A DNA stretch of 64,000 nt from NCBI RefSeq assembly GCF_004054195.1, contig NZ_SBIW01000029.1:1-64000 (forward strand). The letters are read 5' to 3'. The notes beneath the pieces were generated by a model, which was not told where the DNA came from, did not search any database, and saw only the letters and a list, made by a program, of their open reading frames with translations. Positions 14,384 through 23,655 of the stretch are shown piece by piece. The DNA is from Mucilaginibacter gilvus. GTDB taxonomy: Bacteria > Bacteroidota > Bacteroidia > Sphingobacteriales > Sphingobacteriaceae. A program made the position numbers and the translations under genes. The number at the start of each line of letters is the position of its first letter. Within the stretch, counting starts at the first letter, position 1.

Positions 14384-17332
14384 TTGAGGCGCAATTCTAA
14401 CCTATTCCTGCAAAAGCAATTCAAACCCGCCCTGTTTGTACTTGTACTCCTTATAGCTGGCTGCTCGCTCGAAAAAAAGAGCGCGCTAAACCGCGGGCTG
14501 CAAAACTTAACTGCACACTATAACATCCTGTTCAACGCGAAAGAGATCCTGAAGGAGAAAGAAGAAGGTTACGCTGCCGGATTTGTAGATAATTACAGCG
14601 AACTGCTTTCGGTTTACCAGGATACCGCTGCCGCCGGTGCCGCGCCGGATAAGGACCTGGAAGCTGCCAAAGCAAAGGCTAATACCATCATAGCCGTAAA
14701 AGAACAAAGCCATTATATCCCCGATGCCTACCTGGTACTGGGAAAAGCCAATTATTTGGCCGCAAATTATTTCGACGCGGTAGAGTACTTTAACTACGTA
14801 GTGCTTACCGGCCTGCCCAAGCAAACCGAAATAAAACAGGAAGCCCTGGTTTGGAAGGGCCGCGCCTTGCTGTTCTTGCATAAAGATGCTGAAGCAAAGC
14901 AGATCATAGATAGCGCCATACAAAACATCAACCCTAAAAAAAGCATCACAGCCGATGTTTACGCTGCCAAATTGCAGTACGACATTAATACTGGTGAATA
15001 TACGGATGCGGAAGCGATGGCTAAAGAGGCTATAAAATACGGCGGCAGCAACCTGCAGCGGATGCGCTGGACCTTTATACTGGGCCAGTTGCAGGAACTT
15101 AACGGCAAACCCACTGATGCCGTGATAAGCTACGCCCGCGTTGCAAAAAGCAACGTAACTTTTGATATGGCCTTTAACGCCGACCTGAACCGCATCCGCA
15201 TTGAAGACACTCAGAATGGTGTGAATATAAGCCGCCTCGCGCGGTTACGCGCTTTATTAAAAAACCAAAACAACGCAGAATTTACCGACCAGGTTTACTA
15301 CCAGATAGCCCAGTTGCAATATGCCGATAATAATATCGATGATGCTATTAAAAGCTATAAACGCTCTGCCAATTACAGCACGGTGAACCAAAACCAAAAG
15401 GGGCTTTCCTACCTGCGCCTGGCGGATATCTACTTTAAAAACAAGGCAGACTACACACTCGCTAAAACCTATTACGATAGTACACTTACCGCGCTGTCCC
15501 GAAATTACCCGGGGTACATTACCATACAAAAGAAAGCGGAGAACCTGCAGTTACTAACAGATAATTTGAAAGTAATAGCCCGCGAAGATACGCTGCAAAT
15601 GCTGGCCGCCCTGGATGAGCCGAGTCGCGCAAAGCGCCTTGACATAATGGCCAAACGCCAGGAAATAAAAAAGCAGGCTGCCGCCGCCGTTAATATCGGC
15701 TCGCCGGATGCAATTGACGATCCTTTTGGCGATACGCCGTCACCGGTTGCAAGTGTACCGAATGGCGGTAACTTTTATTTTTATAATACCAACGCGGTAA
15801 GCCAGGGCTTTAGCGACTTTAAGCGTGTTTGGGGTAACCGCAAACTGGAGGATAACTGGCGCCGAAGCAACCGCTCTGGTTCCGACCTAACCACCAATAC
15901 CTTAAACACAGCGAAAAACGTAGATGATAACGCGCTGCCAGATTCGCTGCACCGCAACCCCAGCAAAGTAGATGCCAATAGCTTTAAGCAGGACCTGATC
16001 CAAAACCTCCCGCTCACTGCACCGCTGATGTTGCAATCAAACGCGCGCCGGTACGATGCCTACCTGGCTATCGCCAATTTTTACCGGGATGTGCTGGACG
16101 ATAAAAAGGAAGCCGCAGCCGCTTACGAAACGGTATTGTCGCTCTTCCCTAACAACGATAATAAGGCCGCTATTTATTATAACCTGTACCGATTGTATAG
16201 CGAAAGTAATGTTGCCTTATCTGAAAAATATAAAGCCCTGGTACTGAAAGAGTATCCTGAAACGGCTTTCGCCAAAACCATCCTCGACCCCGACTATGGT
16301 AAACGCTTGAATGACGAGGACACTGGTTTCAGCGCCTTGTACAATCAGGTGTATGACCTGTATGCAGCTAAAAAATATCCGCCGGTGATCTCCTCTGCTG
16401 ATGGCTTGCTAAAAACCTATCCAAATAATAAGTACGCGTCGCAATTGGAATATCTGAAAGCATTTGCCGGGGGGCACCAGGAAAAACTTGATCCGTTTAA
16501 AGCAGACCTGCAACAAATAATTGCCAAATATCCCGATGACCAGTTGATCACTCCACTGGTAAAACAGCACCTCACTTATATTGATGTGAACCAAACCGAC
16601 TTGGCAGCACGCAGCATTGTAATAACCGACAGGGATATAGCCGATGGTACGTTCAGCATACCTATAGTATACCAGCAACAAACCGAATACCGTGTGCCTT
16701 ACACCGGCGGCCCTATTGTTATTGTGCCGGATGTACGCAAACCTGAGAAAAAGCCTGTACCCGCAGTAACTAAGCAACCATTACCAGCACTCGCTAAACA
16801 GCAGGAGACAACACCGCCGGTGGTTGCGCAGCAACCCGTAAAAGAGCCGGAAGTGGTGCAAACTAAACCTGAGCCGGTAACGCAAACACAGCCCGAAGTT
16901 ACACAGGCCGCACCTCCCGTGCAGGCACCCGTAGCCGTGGTTACGCCGCCGATGGTTAAAAAGCCATCCATATTTAACCTTCGCGATAGCAGCAACTATT
17001 ATTTTGTAGTAGCGGTAAATTCGGGTACAACTAATTTGGCCTCTTCACGTTTTGGTATAGGGCAGTTTAACCGCGTGCAATACCAGGGCAGCCCCATTAA
17101 TCACAACTTAAAAAATGCCGGTGCAGATAACCAATTGATATATGTTGGGCGCTTTCTTAACCTCGAAAATGTAAAGGATTACGCCCGCCGCATAGTGCCT
17201 TTACTACCCGATATTATAAAGGCACCCAAGGATAAATACAGCTTTTTTATCATTACGAAGGAAAATCTGGATAAATTAGCCGACGGAAAAACATTAGATA
17301 GCTATATCGAGTACTATCAGCAAAACTATTAG
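14384..17332 (+). CDS. sprE: SprE/PorW-like TPR lipoprotein of the type IX secretion/gliding system
   Basis: A 982-aa outer-membrane lipoprotein: signal peptide with lipobox LIAGC (Cys27), then many TPR-like helices up to about residue 770. A Pro/Gln/Thr/Val-rich linker (about 780-870) precedes a conserved C-terminal domain beginning IFNLRDSSNYYFVVAVNSG. The N-terminal LTAHYNILFNAKEIL and this C-terminal block are as in SprE of Flavobacterium johnsoniae and PorW of Porphyromonas, needed for T9SS secretion and gliding. The start is TTG at 14384; no ATG or GTG gives a sensible signal peptide. The class A PBP gene follows after 7 bp. The gldKLMN genes lie about 6 kb away on the other strand. Confidence 0.85.
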   Translation: MRRNSNLFLQKQFKPALFVLVLLIAGCSLEKKSALNRGLQNLTAHYNILFNAKEILKEKEEGYAAGFVDNYSELLSVYQDTAAAGAAPDKDLEAAKAKANTIIAVKEQSHYIPDAYLVLGKANYLAANYFDAVEYFNYVVLTGLPKQTEIKQEALVWKGRALLFLHKDAEAKQIIDSAIQNINPKKSITADVYAAKLQYDINTGEYTDAEAMAKEAIKYGGSNLQRMRWTFILGQLQELNGKPTDAVISYARVAKSNVTFDMAFNADLNRIRIEDTQNGVNISRLARLRALLKNQNNAEFTDQVYYQIAQLQYADNNIDDAIKSYKRSANYSTVNQNQKGLSYLRLADIYFKNKADYTLAKTYYDSTLTALSRNYPGYITIQKKAENLQLLTDNLKVIAREDTLQMLAALDEPSRAKRLDIMAKRQEIKKQAAAAVNIGSPDAIDDPFGDTPSPVASVPNGGNFYFYNTNAVSQGFSDFKRVWGNRKLEDNWRRSNRSGSDLTTNTLNTAKNVDDNALPDSLHRNPSKVDANSFKQDLIQNLPLTAPLMLQSNARRYDAYLAIANFYRDVLDDKKEAAAAYETVLSLFPNNDNKAAIYYNLYRLYSESNVALSEKYKALVLKEYPETAFAKTILDPDYGKRLNDEDTGFSALYNQVYDLYAAKKYPPVISSADGLLKTYPNNKYASQLEYLKAFAGGHQEKLDPFKADLQQIIAKYPDDQLITPLVKQHLTYIDVNQTDLAARSIVITDRDIADGTFSIPIVYQQQTEYRVPYTGGPIVIVPDVRKPEKKPVPAVTKQPLPALAKQQETTPPVVAQQPVKEPEVVQTKPEPVTQTQPEVTQAAPPVQAPVAVVTPPMVKKPSIFNLRDSSNYYFVVAVNSGTTNLASSRFGIGQFNRVQYQGSPINHNLKNAGADNQLIYVGRFLNLENVKDYARRIVPLLPDIIKAPKDKYSFFIITKENLDKLADGKTLDSYIEYYQQNY

Positions 17333-17339
17333 GCCAGTC

Positions 17340-19607
17340 ATGATCGTCAACAACAATAACCGCAATAATAAAAACAAGCTCACCACACAGGATATCAGGC
17401 GTTACAATTGGTATATATGGCGTTTTATAATTGCTGGCTTTTCCTTTTTTGTGATCATGATCTTGCTGATCGCTTTCCAGGTGTTCGGCACGCTGCCATC
17501 TTTCCGCGAGTTGGAAAACCCAAAAAGCGACCAGGCGTCGCAGGTGATTTCGTCAGATAACCAGGTTCTTGGCAACTATTATGTAAAAAACCGCACCAGC
17601 GTTACCTACAGGCAATTATCGCCCAATGTAATTAATGCATTGGTTGCCACCGAAGACGCCCGCTTTTACGAACATTCGGGCATCGATTTTCAGCGCTCTT
17701 TTACAATCGTATTGTACAACCTAATCGGCAAAAAACAGGGCGGCAGTACTATTACGCAGCAACTGGCCAAAAACTTATTTACCGAAAAAACGCATAACCC
17801 ATTCGTTCGTATTATTCAAAAATTAAAGGAATGGATTACCGCCGTAAAGTTGGAACGCAACTACACAAAAGAAGAGATCTTAACACTTTATCTCAACACG
17901 GTAGATTTTGGTGCTTATAACACCTACGGTATCAGTTCGGCATCGCGCACCTATTTTAATACCACACCAGATAAGCTTACGCCAGACCAGGCCGCGCTTT
18001 TAATGGGGATGATAAACGGCCCCGGCATTTACAGCCCCATTAACCACCCCGATAACGCCTTAAACCGCCGCAACTTTGTGCTGCGCCGCATGGGCGAAGA
18101 AGGCTACCTCAGCGAGGGCCAAACCGAGGAGTTTAAACAAAAACCGCTTGGACTGATATTTAAAGTTACCGACCACAACGAGGGTATGGCCACCTACTTT
18201 AGGGCGGTGTTGAAAAAAGAGATCCAAAAAATCCTGGTGGATAAAGCTATCTTTAAACCCGATGGCATTACTACCTACGACCTCGACCGCGACGGGCTAA
18301 AAATTTATACCACTATTGATGCTACTATGCAGCAGTATGCGGAAGATGCCCAAAAGGAATATATGCGCAAGCTACAGGCACAGTTCAATTCGCACTGGAA
18401 AGGGTTGAGCCTCTATAAAGCTATTCCAACCTTTAAAAGCCTGCTGGATAAAGGGATGCGCCGGTCAGACAGGTACGCTAGCCTGAAACTGCAGAATAAA
18501 ACTGACGAAGAGATAAAAACTGATTTTGCCACGCCCGCTAAAATGAACATTTTTACCTGGCATGGCGATATTGATACTGTGATGAAACCTATCGATAGCA
18601 TTGTGTATTGCAAAATGATGCTGCGCAACGCTTTAATGAGTATGGACCCTACCACAGGTTACATTAAAGCATGGGTTGGTGGCACCAACTTCGAACATTT
18701 TAAATACGACCAGGTGAAAACCGGCACGCGCCAGGTGGGTTCAACGGCTAAGCCCTTTACCTATGCCGTTGCCATTGAAGATGGTTTTTCGCCTTGTATG
18801 CAGGTAGCTAACGAGCCCATCACCATTACCGGTTACGGTGCTGATTGGTCGCCGCGTTCTTCTCCTTCCGAAACCGTTCCGGGTGTTATAACACTGCGTA
18901 CCGCTTTAGCGCGATCCCAAAACTGGGTTACGGCTTATGTAATGAACGAGGTAAAACCAATCCCGGTAGCAGAACTGATCAAGAAAATGGGCATCACCAG
19001 CAACGTTCCTCCGTATCCTTCTATTTGCCTTGGCACATTCGATGCATCTGTTTTTGATATGACGGGCGCTTACTCGGCCTTCGCCAACGAGGGTGTTTGG
19101 ACCGAACCTACCTTTCTGCTACGTATAGAGGACAAAAACGGGAACGTATTATATAACAACACGCCAAAGGTAGTACAGGCCCTTAATCCGCAAACCGCGT
19201 ATGTAATGACCTATATGCTTAAAGGTGTTATAGACGAAGGGACCGGTTACCGCTTAAGAAGGGATTATCACGTAATGAACCCTATAGGTGGCAAAACAGG
19301 TACCACACAAGACAACTCTGATGGCTGGTTTATAGGCATAACCCCACAGCTGGTTACCGGTATATGGACGGGCTGCGAAGACCGCGATATCCATTTCCGT
19401 AGTACCCGCCTTGGCGAGGGAGCTAACACAGCACTTCCCATTTTTGCGGGCTATATGAAAAGGGTTTACGCCAATAGTAAGCTCGGCATTAAAACAAATG
19501 TAGACTTTGTGCCGCCAAAAAGTGGTGTAACCATCACCCTCGATTGCGGTGCCTACAGCCAGCAACAAAAAGGAACCAACGAGGTGGAGAAGAAATTAGA
19601 TTTTTAG
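17340..19607 (+). CDS. Class A penicillin-binding protein (PBP1a-type transglycosylase/transpeptidase)
   Basis: A bifunctional peptidoglycan synthase of 755 aa. One N-terminal membrane helix (about 27-47) anchors it. The GT51 glycosyltransferase has its catalytic Glu105 in ATEDARFYEHSG, with the QGGSTITQQLAKN motif following. The transpeptidase carries Ser468-Thr-Ala-Lys471 (SxxK), Ser526-Gln-Asn528 (SxN) and Lys652-Thr-Gly654 (KTG). All catalytic motifs are intact. The start is 7 bp after the SprE-like gene, so the two are probably cotranscribed. The TAG stop is the first triplet of a C/G-block repeat that separates it from uvrC. Confidence 0.95.
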   Translation: MIVNNNNRNNKNKLTTQDIRRYNWYIWRFIIAGFSFFVIMILLIAFQVFGTLPSFRELENPKSDQASQVISSDNQVLGNYYVKNRTSVTYRQLSPNVINALVATEDARFYEHSGIDFQRSFTIVLYNLIGKKQGGSTITQQLAKNLFTEKTHNPFVRIIQKLKEWITAVKLERNYTKEEILTLYLNTVDFGAYNTYGISSASRTYFNTTPDKLTPDQAALLMGMINGPGIYSPINHPDNALNRRNFVLRRMGEEGYLSEGQTEEFKQKPLGLIFKVTDHNEGMATYFRAVLKKEIQKILVDKAIFKPDGITTYDLDRDGLKIYTTIDATMQQYAEDAQKEYMRKLQAQFNSHWKGLSLYKAIPTFKSLLDKGMRRSDRYASLKLQNKTDEEIKTDFATPAKMNIFTWHGDIDTVMKPIDSIVYCKMMLRNALMSMDPTTGYIKAWVGGTNFEHFKYDQVKTGTRQVGSTAKPFTYAVAIEDGFSPCMQVANEPITITGYGADWSPRSSPSETVPGVITLRTALARSQNWVTAYVMNEVKPIPVAELIKKMGITSNVPPYPSICLGTFDASVFDMTGAYSAFANEGVWTEPTFLLRIEDKNGNVLYNNTPKVVQALNPQTAYVMTYMLKGVIDEGTGYRLRRDYHVMNPIGGKTGTTQDNSDGWFIGITPQLVTGIWTGCEDRDIHFRSTRLGEGANTALPIFAGYMKRVYANSKLGIKTNVDFVPPKSGVTITLDCGAYSQQQKGTNEVEKKLDF

Positions 19608-19693
19608 CCCCCTCCGCCCCCTGAAGGGGGAAATTAAAGGGAAGGCTAATGGACAAAAAGAAAAGAATTCCCCCTTTAGGGAGTTAGGGGGCT
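19605..19693. repeat. C/G-block repeat (R2-like) pair in the pbp-uvrC junction
   Basis: The left part starts TAGCCCCCTCCGCCCCCTG (supplying the pbp stop), the right part ends GAGTTAGGGGGCTA. The two are inverted variants of the R2 repeat. Between them a 14-bp word GGCTAATGGACAAA (19644-19657) is repeated at 19690-19703, where its ATG is the uvrC start. The earlier ATG (19649) opens only a 12-codon frame. Confidence 0.65.
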
Positions 19694-19694
19694 A

Positions 19695-21518
19695 ATGGAC
19701 AAATTTGATCACCGCGAAGCTTTAAAAAACATACCGCACAAACCGGGTGTTTATCAATATTGGGACGTAACAGACGAACTGATATATATTGGTAAAGCTA
19801 AGGATCTGCGTAACCGGGTAGGCTCGTACTTTAATAAGGATACGCAGATAAATGCCAAAACACGGGTATTGGTATCCAAAATACGCAAGATAACTTTTAC
19901 CATTGTTGATACCGAGGTGGATGCCTGGCTGCTGGAGAATAGCATGATCAAAAAGCATCAGCCCCGCTATAACGTGATGTTGAAAGATGATAAAACCTAC
20001 CCCTGGATCATCATCAAAAACGAAAACTATCCCCGTATTTACTGGACACGCCGCATCATCCGCGATGGCTCCAAATACCTTGGCCCTTACGCTTCGGTTA
20101 GCATGATGCACACTATCCTGGGGCTGATAAAAGAAACTTACCCTCTGCGTACCTGCAGCCTTAACCTCACCCGCGAAAATATTGAGAAGGGGAAGTTTAA
20201 GGTTTGCCTGGAATACCAGCTGGGCAACTGTAAAGGCCCTTGCCAGGATTACCAGTCGGAAACGGATTACGATAACAGTATCAACGAGATCAAGGATATC
20301 CTGAGTGGCAAGATAGGTGCGGTTGTCCGCAACTTAAAAACGGATTTGGAGAGGGCGGTTAGCGAATTGAACTTTGAACAGGCCCACCGCCTGAAACGGA
20401 AATCGGAACTGCTGGAGAACTACCAGAGCAAATCTACCGTTGTAAATTCATCCATTACCGATGTGGATGTGTTCAGCATCGCGTCCGAAGAGAAATATGC
20501 CTTTGTAAACTACCTCAAGGTAATGAACGGCACCATCACGCAAACCCAAACCATCGAGCTGAAAAAGCGGTTAGATGAAACGGATGAGGAGTTGCTCACC
20601 ATTGCCATCACCGAGTTTAGAACGCGGTACGAAAGCGATTCCAAAGAAATTATCGTTCCGTTTGATATTGATGTAGAGGATTCTAAAATTAAATTCACAG
20701 TACCTAAGCTGGGCGAAAAGCGGAAGCTGCTGGATCTCTCCCAAAAGAATGTGATGTTCTTTAAAAAGGAAAAGATAGATCAGTACGAGAAACTGAACCC
20801 CGATGTACGCACCGATAGGTTAATGGAACTGATGATGAAAGAGCTGCGCATGAATCAGCAGCCGCGCCACATCGAATGTTTTGATAACTCCAATTTCCAG
20901 GGAAAGTACCCGGTATCGGCCATTGTGGTGTTTAGGGATGGGAAGCCATTTAAGAAGGATTACCGCCACTTTAACGTAAAAACGGTAGTTGGGCCCGATG
21001 ATTTCGCTACGATGGAGGAGGCTGTACACAGGCGTTACCGCCGGCTTTTGGATGAGGGCACCGAACTACCTCAACTCATCATCATTGATGGCGGTAAAGG
21101 GCAGCTATCATCGGCCATGAAAAGCTTAAAACTCCTGGGTATAGAGAAGCAGGTTACCGTTATCGGTATTGCTAAACGGTTGGAAGAGCTTTATTATCCC
21201 GGCGATCAATACCCCATGTATCTGGATAAGCGCTCTGAAACCCTGAAGATCATCCAGCAGTTGCGTGATGAGGCTCACCGTTTCGGCATCACTTTCCACC
21301 GTAAAAAACGCGATAAAGGAACCCTTGCCACCGAACTGGAATTGATAGAAGGCATCGGCAAAACCACTGCCGAAAAATTGCTTAAATACTTTAAATCGGT
21401 AAAGAAGATCCGCGAGGCCAGCGAAACAGTTTTACAGGAAGTGGTAAACCTTAAACAGGCTAAAGCTATTACCCAGTATTTTAACCCGGCCGTAAGCGAC
21501 ATAACAGGATTGCAGTAG
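19695..21518 (+). CDS. uvrC: UvrABC system protein C
   Basis: Nucleotide excision repair nuclease that cuts on both sides of lesions handed over by UvrB. The 607-aa protein has the N-terminal GIY-YIG nuclease (GVYQYWDVTDELIYIGKAKD, 3' incision), a UVR helix pair near 215-235, and the RNase H-like 5'-incision domain with HIECFDNSNFQG and LIIIDGGKGQL. It ends with a helix-hairpin-helix pair (LELIEGIGKTTAEKLLKYF). The start chosen gives the standard N-terminus. The start codon lies in the second copy of a 14-bp duplication at the edge of the C/G-block repeat, so its leader is repeat-derived. Confidence 0.96.
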   Translation: MDKFDHREALKNIPHKPGVYQYWDVTDELIYIGKAKDLRNRVGSYFNKDTQINAKTRVLVSKIRKITFTIVDTEVDAWLLENSMIKKHQPRYNVMLKDDKTYPWIIIKNENYPRIYWTRRIIRDGSKYLGPYASVSMMHTILGLIKETYPLRTCSLNLTRENIEKGKFKVCLEYQLGNCKGPCQDYQSETDYDNSINEIKDILSGKIGAVVRNLKTDLERAVSELNFEQAHRLKRKSELLENYQSKSTVVNSSITDVDVFSIASEEKYAFVNYLKVMNGTITQTQTIELKKRLDETDEELLTIAITEFRTRYESDSKEIIVPFDIDVEDSKIKFTVPKLGEKRKLLDLSQKNVMFFKKEKIDQYEKLNPDVRTDRLMELMMKELRMNQQPRHIECFDNSNFQGKYPVSAIVVFRDGKPFKKDYRHFNVKTVVGPDDFATMEEAVHRRYRRLLDEGTELPQLIIIDGGKGQLSSAMKSLKLLGIEKQVTVIGIAKRLEELYYPGDQYPMYLDKRSETLKIIQQLRDEAHRFGITFHRKKRDKGTLATELELIEGIGKTTAEKLLKYFKSVKKIREASETVLQEVVNLKQAKAITQYFNPAVSDITGLQ

Positions 21519-21521
21519 TAT

Positions 21522-23000
21522 TTACCTGCTGATGCTTCTATTCTTATGCCGATATAGATACAAAAGTCTAACTGCTATTATCAAAAGGTTCAGTATCCCC
21601 AATAGTCCCAAAACCAATATAACATCCGGGAACATTAACATAATCCGTGGCCAGTTAAGTACGCGTCCGCTTATCAGCGTTAACAGATATGGCACCAGCA
21701 ACAGCAGGGCAAAAGGCCCAAGTCGCAGCGCTGTGTAAAGCCAGGTTTTCCAGGGGGCGCGGCTTTTGTAATTTTGATACCATTGCCTCACTCGCCGCAA
21801 CCTCCTTATACCAAGGAAAAGGATAATGCATAGCGTCATTATCATAAGCACTGTGTAAAGCCAGCGCGGGAACGATCTCGTTTCCGGTTCCTTATTGTTT
21901 AAAATATCCTGTATCCCCTGCAAAAACGAATAGTAATCTGTGAGGTTATTAAGCCCGCCGTTAATGAGCACCACTATTCCATACCCTTTATCGGTAAGCA
22001 ATATTTCCTGCGAACTGTACGTCCACATAATTCCGCTGTGGTATAATAGGTGGGCATCGGTGTTTGCATGCCAGCCCATCGCGTAGGTAGATGTCCCTCC
22101 TCGCGGCGGGGTTTGCATTACCTTTAGCGAACCGGCCTTAAGCACTTGCCCGGTATCCGGACCGTTTGCCTTAAGCTGAAACGATAACCACCTGGCCATA
22201 TCGCTGGCCGTTGATGCAATGCCGGCATCCCCATCTATAAACCACTCCGGTTCTGTATAGGCAAGGGGCCTGCCCAAAAAATATGTATTCCCCTTAGGTA
22301 AATTGTGCGGCGCACGGAAAAAGTCATCAACGTTGGCAACATCATACGTGTTTGCCATATGCAGTGGGTTAAAGATGTGTTCCTGTAAATACTTCGCAAA
22401 CCCCTCATGGCTTACAGCCTCAACTATTTTGGCAAGCACCTGGTAGTTTGGGTTGTGGTAATGAAACTGTTTCCCCGGCGCGGATATCAGGTTCGCCCGG
22501 TCCATATTCGTTATAGCGGCATCCAGGGTAGTTGGTTGCTTGTCCAGTGTAAATTCAGCGTAGCCGGTATCGCCCAGGCCGCTTACCTGGTTTAATAGAT
22601 GCCTAACGGTAATGTTTCGCCGTTGCGGCACATTTGGCAACCAACCGGGGATATACTTAATTACAGGGCTGTCTAACCTTATCTTTCCTTCCTCCGCCAA
22701 TTGAAGAACCGCTGTCGCGGTAAACCCCTTACTTAACGACGCCAGCGCGAAGGTTGTATTCGCGTCTATCAGTGCCCCTGTTGGCGTGGCACCATATCCT
22801 TTGGCAATAATTAAGCTATCGTAATGCACCACCGCTACAGCCAGGCCAGGTATTTTGCTGGCAGCTAATTTCTGCCGAATGTACTTATCAATTTTCTGGG
22901 CAGTAGTTTGTTGAGCAAAAGCCTCAGGAGCAACGCAATTTATAAGTACTATGCAAACGATAGATGCCAACTGCGTGTATATCAATTTGGTGGTGAACAC
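21522..23000 (-). CDS. Serine hydrolase (beta-lactamase class C/DD-peptidase family) with C-terminal membrane helices
   Basis: A 492-aa protein with a signal peptide (to about residue 30), then a class C beta-lactamase-like domain. Catalytic Ser88 and Lys91 are in SLSK, Tyr181-His-Asn183 forms the YxN motif, and YHSGIMW supplies the HxG-type third motif. After about residue 370 there are roughly four hydrophobic helices (LYTVLMIMTLCIILFLGI, FALLLLVPYLLTLISG and others), so the enzyme domain is membrane-tethered. Such proteins range from D-amino-acid peptidases to esterases; the substrate cannot be read from sequence. It ends 3 bp from convergent uvrC and follows the Crp-family regulator on the same strand. 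Confidence 0.85.
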   Translation of the reverse strand: MFTTKLIYTQLASIVCIVLINCVAPEAFAQQTTAQKIDKYIRQKLAASKIPGLAVAVVHYDSLIIAKGYGATPTGALIDANTTFALASLSKGFTATAVLQLAEEGKIRLDSPVIKYIPGWLPNVPQRRNITVRHLLNQVSGLGDTGYAEFTLDKQPTTLDAAITNMDRANLISAPGKQFHYHNPNYQVLAKIVEAVSHEGFAKYLQEHIFNPLHMANTYDVANVDDFFRAPHNLPKGNTYFLGRPLAYTEPEWFIDGDAGIASTASDMARWLSFQLKANGPDTGQVLKAGSLKVMQTPPRGGTSTYAMGWHANTDAHLLYHSGIMWTYSSQEILLTDKGYGIVVLINGGLNNLTDYYSFLQGIQDILNNKEPETRSFPRWLYTVLMIMTLCIILFLGIRRLRRVRQWYQNYKSRAPWKTWLYTALRLGPFALLLLVPYLLTLISGRVLNWPRIMLMFPDVILVLGLLGILNLLIIAVRLLYLYRHKNRSISR

Positions 23001-23052
23001 GCTGTAAAAATACCGTTATGCTACCTGAAATTAATTTACCTATGTAAAGAAA

Positions 23053-23634
23053 TTATTGCTTAACCAATTTAGCGCGGATGCGGCTCAGTTGGGTGGCGCT
23101 TATCCCCAAATAGGAAGCAATATGGTATTGCGGGATAAGTTGTTCCAAGCCCGGATAAGTTGTTTTAAAAAGCTTATAACGTTGCCCCGCATCAAGCATT
23201 ATTATCTCCAATTCCTTTTGTTCCTTTTGTACAAAATAACGCTCTGCGAATAACCGACCGGCTCTTTCAAGACTGGGGTGGGCGTTATACAAATTCACAA
23301 AGGCTGAATAATTGGCGGTGAGTATCTCACAATCGGTAAGTGCCTGTTGAATTACCTGGTTTGGGCTCCCGGTTATTAAGGAAGTGTATCCGCCGATGAT
23401 AGAGGACGGCGTGAAAAAGTGTTTATTGTACTCCGTACCTTTTTGGGTTCGGTAAAAACCCCTTACTATCCCAGAAACTAAAAAGGCAAAGTCTTTGGAG
23501 ACTTTGCCTTCTGTACAAAAATATTCTTCTTTTTTTAATGTGGCTGGCTTAAATAGCTTTTGAGCATCTTCCCAAGCCTCATTTGTTATTGGTGACAGTG
23601 ATTGAAAAAAGTTTCTCAGGCTTTCCATCAGCAA
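23053..23634 (-). CDS. Crp/Fnr-family transcriptional regulator
   Basis: A 193-aa protein with an N-terminal cyclic-nucleotide-binding-like beta-roll (EEYFCTEGKVSKDFAFLVSGIVRGFY) and a C-terminal helix-turn-helix (IPQYHIASYLGISATQLSRIRAKL). No cAMP-binding signature is obvious, as is usual for this Bacteroidota subgroup. The start codon is ambiguous between Met1 and Met3. It begins 21 bp after the gldN stop on the same strand, so it may be read from the gld transcript; whether it regulates those genes is unknown. Confidence 0.88.
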   Translation of the reverse strand: MLMESLRNFFQSLSPITNEAWEDAQKLFKPATLKKEEYFCTEGKVSKDFAFLVSGIVRGFYRTQKGTEYNKHFFTPSSIIGGYTSLITGSPNQVIQQALTDCEILTANYSAFVNLYNAHPSLERAGRLFAERYFVQKEQKELEIIMLDAGQRYKLFKTTYPGLEQLIPQYHIASYLGISATQLSRIRAKLVKQ

Positions 23635-23655
23635 CCGTTAGTTTATGCATTAACC

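Noticed and set aside
16699..16995. A 98-residue minus-strand frame rich in Cys, Gly and Thr, looking like a cysteine-rich peptide.
   Set aside because: It is the antisense of the Pro/Gln/Thr/Val-rich linker of the SprE-like gene; it has no signal peptide or upstream site and its composition follows from the linker codons.
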